From: Diphasiastrum complanatum
Taxonomy: Eukaryota; Streptophyta; Lycopodiopsida; Lycopodiales; Lycopodiaceae
Reading direction: 5' to 3'
NCBI GenBank assembly: GCA_029204225.1
Contig: CM055100.1
Location: forward strand, 28,472,649-28,536,648
DNA: 64,000 bases
Part shown: positions 61,801 to 64,000 of the stretch, piece by piece
Layout: every line of letters starts with the position of its first letter
Position numbering within the stretch: the stretch's first letter is position 1
Program-made: the position numbers and the translations under genes
Notes under the pieces: model-generated
The model's input: only the letters and a program-made list of their open reading frames with translations
Databases searched by the model: none
Told to the model about the DNA's origin: nothing

Positions 61801-64000
61801 AGAGTTTATAGGTCAATAGAAGAAGATTCAAGACCATGGTCTTCAACACATTTGGGCGTTTCATGCACATATAGGCCTTCACATTCGGTGATCAACCACC
61901 ATAGTTGGTCTGTTGATATACATACTTTAGTGTGACTAATATTGAGGCAATGTTTAGCATGAGGCATGCCATATGGAGACCTTTTGGAGGCAAATATTAG
62001 CATGAGGCATGTAATATGGAGAACTTATACTTTGAAAAGCACATATAAGATGCTCAAAGTGTCTTCTTTTTGACACTTTGGTCACACCTATGACAATGTA
62101 TGCAACAGAGATGATTTGGGCTTGTTTTCCTCACCTTAAGGTTTCCATGTTATCACTTACAATACAAGTAAACCAGCAGTCCCAAATCGGATTATCTTCG
62201 CAGAGTTCACTATGTTCCCTATGTTCAGAGTGTCACACGTCTTTTGTCGTCTATTGGAAAATCACTCTCACATCTTCTTGAGGACAATCACTCATAAATT
62301 TGATGGCATATTATCAATCATACACTCAACAAATCTAGATGGGAGCCCTATGGGTCAAGTTAGAGTTCTATTAGACGCTTTTTGTAGTGAGGAGATATGT
62401 GGGATCTCCCACGATATCTAGACCCTGTGGGTACCAACCAACTATCACTCACTGATTGCATGAGATTTGCATAGGCCTGATGCTACAAGAGATGAATTGC
62501 AGGGGACCGAACATCTTAGAATGAGACTATTTGCTACAAGCATACAAGGTGCAATCATAGACAGCTGCAACAAGTCCAGTCTTCATATAAAGCCAATAAA
62601 AGTAAGGCTTGAGGCAAAAAAAGGACTTCTGAAAACCGCAATGGCCAACAGAATTGAATTAGTGATCATTAGGCATGAGCTTGTGGTAGAGGCCAATAAT
62701 TTCAAAATGTACAGCGCCCCGTAATGATAAAGGCATTTAGCGATAAGAGAATCAACTTGACGAGGAACAACAAATGGGAATTCTATACCCAGATACATGT
62801 CTCGCAAGTTAGGATAGTTTGTGTAAGCATCAAGTAAATTAATTTAAGTAGGAAAGATTTGTTGATGCAAAAGAGCATCAACAATAGCATACGTTTGATC
62901 GTGCTGAAGCTTAAAATGCAATGTATGTAGAAACTGCATCCAACCAATGGAAAATCATTTGAGGGTCTTTTGTCAACAGATAGCTAAGGGATTGATGATT
63001 ACTACACAATTGAAATGGCATAGATTTATGGTAATGGCACTACCTCAAAGCATGAATGATGGCAAACTCCTTTCAATGGGTAGATTCACGGGTCACATAG
63101 GAAAGCAAAGCAGTGTGATTCATAAGCAATAACACCATAATCTTGGTGAGGGAGAGCCACTACACCCATAGCGTTGTCAACCATTTCAACAAAAAAATTC
63201 TTGTCAAAATCGGTAAAAGGCAAGAGAGGAACAGTAATAGAAGATGCTTGAGACAATCGATGGTGTAACACACAACAGTTCAGGCGAAGCAGCCCATGTT
63301 AAGGGTGGTAGAGATTGCTATTTCCTTCATCTTGTACAATAGATTGTTCTTACGCAATGTCATTATCTGTGATGTATGTTTATAGCACAAGGTAAAAGGG
63401 TTAGCAAATTCTTTACTTGCAGATGATATTTGGTTTGCTCTTTGATTACTTGCAGGGGATAAAGGCTGCAGAAGAACTTTTCCATTGTCCTCAAGTTGCT
63501 GTATTTGATACTGCTTTCCATTCAACGTTGCCTCCCTATGCATATATGTATGCTCTCCCTCTTAGTCTGTACATGGAACTTGGACTCAGGCGCTATGGAT
63601 TTCATGGAACAAGTTACCAATGTGTCCTTGATCAAGCTGCAAATCTGCTTCTTAAGCCAAAAAATAACCTTAATGTCATTATCTGTCACCTAGGGGCAGG
63701 AGCGAGTATGGCTGCAATTAGGCAAGGGAATTGCATAGATACTACCATGGGTGTCACTCCACTTGAAGGTTTAGTGATGGCAACTCGAAGTGGAGATGTC
63801 GATTCCGGGGTTATGCAGATTTTGGCTTCTGAAAAAGGTCTAAGCATGCAAGAAATCAATACGCTACTAAACAAAGAAAGTGGTCTGTATGGAATTTGTG
63901 GTGATAAGGATATGAGAGTAGTGTTGGAAGCTGCTCAAGCAGGGAGTGAGAAGCACAAATTGGCTTTGGATGTGTTTGTACATCGTATTAAAAAATATTT
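55806..64000 (+). CDS. Acetate kinase gene, 5' four exons (partial at right edge)
   Basis: Acetate kinase (ATP + acetate = ADP + acetyl phosphate), ASKHA-fold family. Spliced exons 55806-55852, 59937-60063, 60441-60656 and 63456-64000 give 311 codons without a stop; the family is about 400 residues, so about 90 lie beyond the window. Motifs in order: VLVLNSGSSSLK (residues 5-16, Asn9), GHRVAHGGE (90-98, Arg92), APLHNPPNL (121-129, His124), VAVFDTAFH (144-152, Asp148), RRYGFHGTS (175-183, His180), CHLGAGAS (207-214, His208) and TPLEGLVMATRSGDVD (231-246, Arg241). These are the substrate and phosphate ligands defined in the Methanosarcina enzyme, with nearly identical numbering. An in-frame stop lies just before the ATG, so this start leaves no transit peptide. 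That fits a cytosolic product unless an upstream exon exists. Introns are long (4.1, 0.4 and 2.8 kb) with GT-AG ends. The codons look plant nuclear, not bacterial. Confidence 0.93.
55853..59936 (+). other. Acetate kinase intron 1
   Basis: 4084 bp, GT...AG (acceptor GGGTTCAG). I see no other gene, RNA or recognisable transposon in it; the few open frames are short and AT-rich. Confidence 0.8.
59937..60063 (+). CDS. Acetate kinase exon 2
   Basis: Completes the Lys codon, then YALYNLEKSAKCLFRGVVEG and IGASKSLIAHKNAQDARDVK, the beta-strand hairpin and linker that follow the N-terminal loop in acetate kinases. It ends CTTCAG before GTGTGC. Confidence 0.9.
60064..60440 (+). other. Acetate kinase intron 2
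   Basis: 377 bp, GT...AG (acceptor TTATTTCAG). Confidence 0.85.
60441..60656 (+). CDS. Acetate kinase exon 3
   Basis: 72 codons in phase 0. It includes the GHRVAHGGE family signature and the LLAPLHNPPNLE block, and ends before GTATGT. Confidence 0.95.
60657..63455 (+). other. Acetate kinase intron 3
   Basis: 2799 bp, GT...AG (acceptor TTACTTGCAG). It contains a small (TG)n tract at 61636-61652 and an antisense gypsy RNase H fragment near its 3' end. Confidence 0.85.
62840..63280 (-). pseudogene. Ty3/gypsy RNase H fragment inside acetate kinase intron 3 (gypsy-4)
   Basis: The minus strand, from 63271, reads LLPFTDFDKNFFVEMVDNAM then GVVALPHQDYGVIAYESHCF, matching the gypsy RNase H start (P-F--DASG-G---L-Q---PIAY-S). 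Further down, a broken frame gives WMQFLHTLHFKLQHDQTYAI then VDALLHQ, which resembles the later WL--LL-F-F-I-Y--GK-N-VADALSR block. The acidic DAS is decayed, so this is an old, inactive insertion antisense to the gene. Confidence 0.6.
63456..64000 (+). CDS. Acetate kinase exon 4 (runs off the window)
   Basis: At least 545 bp, phase 0, with the central catalytic motifs from VAVFDTAFHSTLP to SGLYGICGDKDMR. It continues past 64000 in the open frame. Confidence 0.95.

Noticed and set aside
55806-64000. Bacterial contamination as the source of the acetate kinase sequence
   Set aside because: Three GT-AG introns, plant-like codon use and a gypsy relic in an intron are incompatible with a bacterial origin of this DNA.

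Overview
The window is nuclear DNA from a land plant with a large, transposon-rich genome. Evidence: spliced genes with kilobase introns, plant-type Ty1/copia and Ty3/gypsy retrotransposons, a CACTA element with a DUF4216 tail, a BED-finger hAT remnant, a plant V-ATPase proteolipid first exon, and very long (CT/GA)n microsatellites. The one clear host gene encodes an acetate kinase, an enzyme known from green algae but not part of ordinary flowering-plant metabolism. A seed-free plant (fern, lycophyte or bryophyte) is therefore the best guess; the species cannot be fixed from sequence alone.

Layout. 1-13.2 kb: low-density DNA with a hAT BED-finger fragment (2.6-2.9 kb), an orphan V-ATPase subunit c exon 1 (5.5 kb, minus), a possible terminal exon (5.0 kb, minus), an unidentified 97-codon frame (6.6 kb), a perfect 147-bp tandem duplication (7.5 kb), a copia LTR (8.3-9.05 kb), microsatellites, and a degenerate plant transposase (11.2-12.1 kb). 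13.2-20.1 kb: a mosaic of copia pieces (gag-protease, LTR, RNase H tail, LTR, RNase H tail, LTR, then an inverted gag-protease copy). 20.1-30.7 kb: a minus-strand copia element split by a 6.3 kb cluster of four related LTRs, made of one gag-only element plus two miniature LTR units in tandem. 30.7-43 kb: copia LTR/leader, LINE remnant, an unknown two-part gene, short-repeat regions, a CACTA C-terminal fragment and another LTR. 43.4-47.7 kb: a gypsy element interrupted by a copia element that has lost its reverse transcriptase. 48.7-49.5 kb: GC-rich palindrome array, poly-C and microsatellites. 49.5-54.4 kb: gypsy, copia and gypsy pol fragments. 55.8-64.0 kb: the 5' four exons of the acetate kinase gene, which runs off the right edge.

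Nearly every retroelement reading frame carries frameshifts, stops or deletions, so the retroelements form a nested graveyard. The acetate kinase gene has intact exons, consensus splice junctions and all catalytic residues present so far, and is probably functional. Acetate kinase interconverts acetate + ATP and acetyl phosphate + ADP; its usual partner, phosphotransacetylase, is not in this window.
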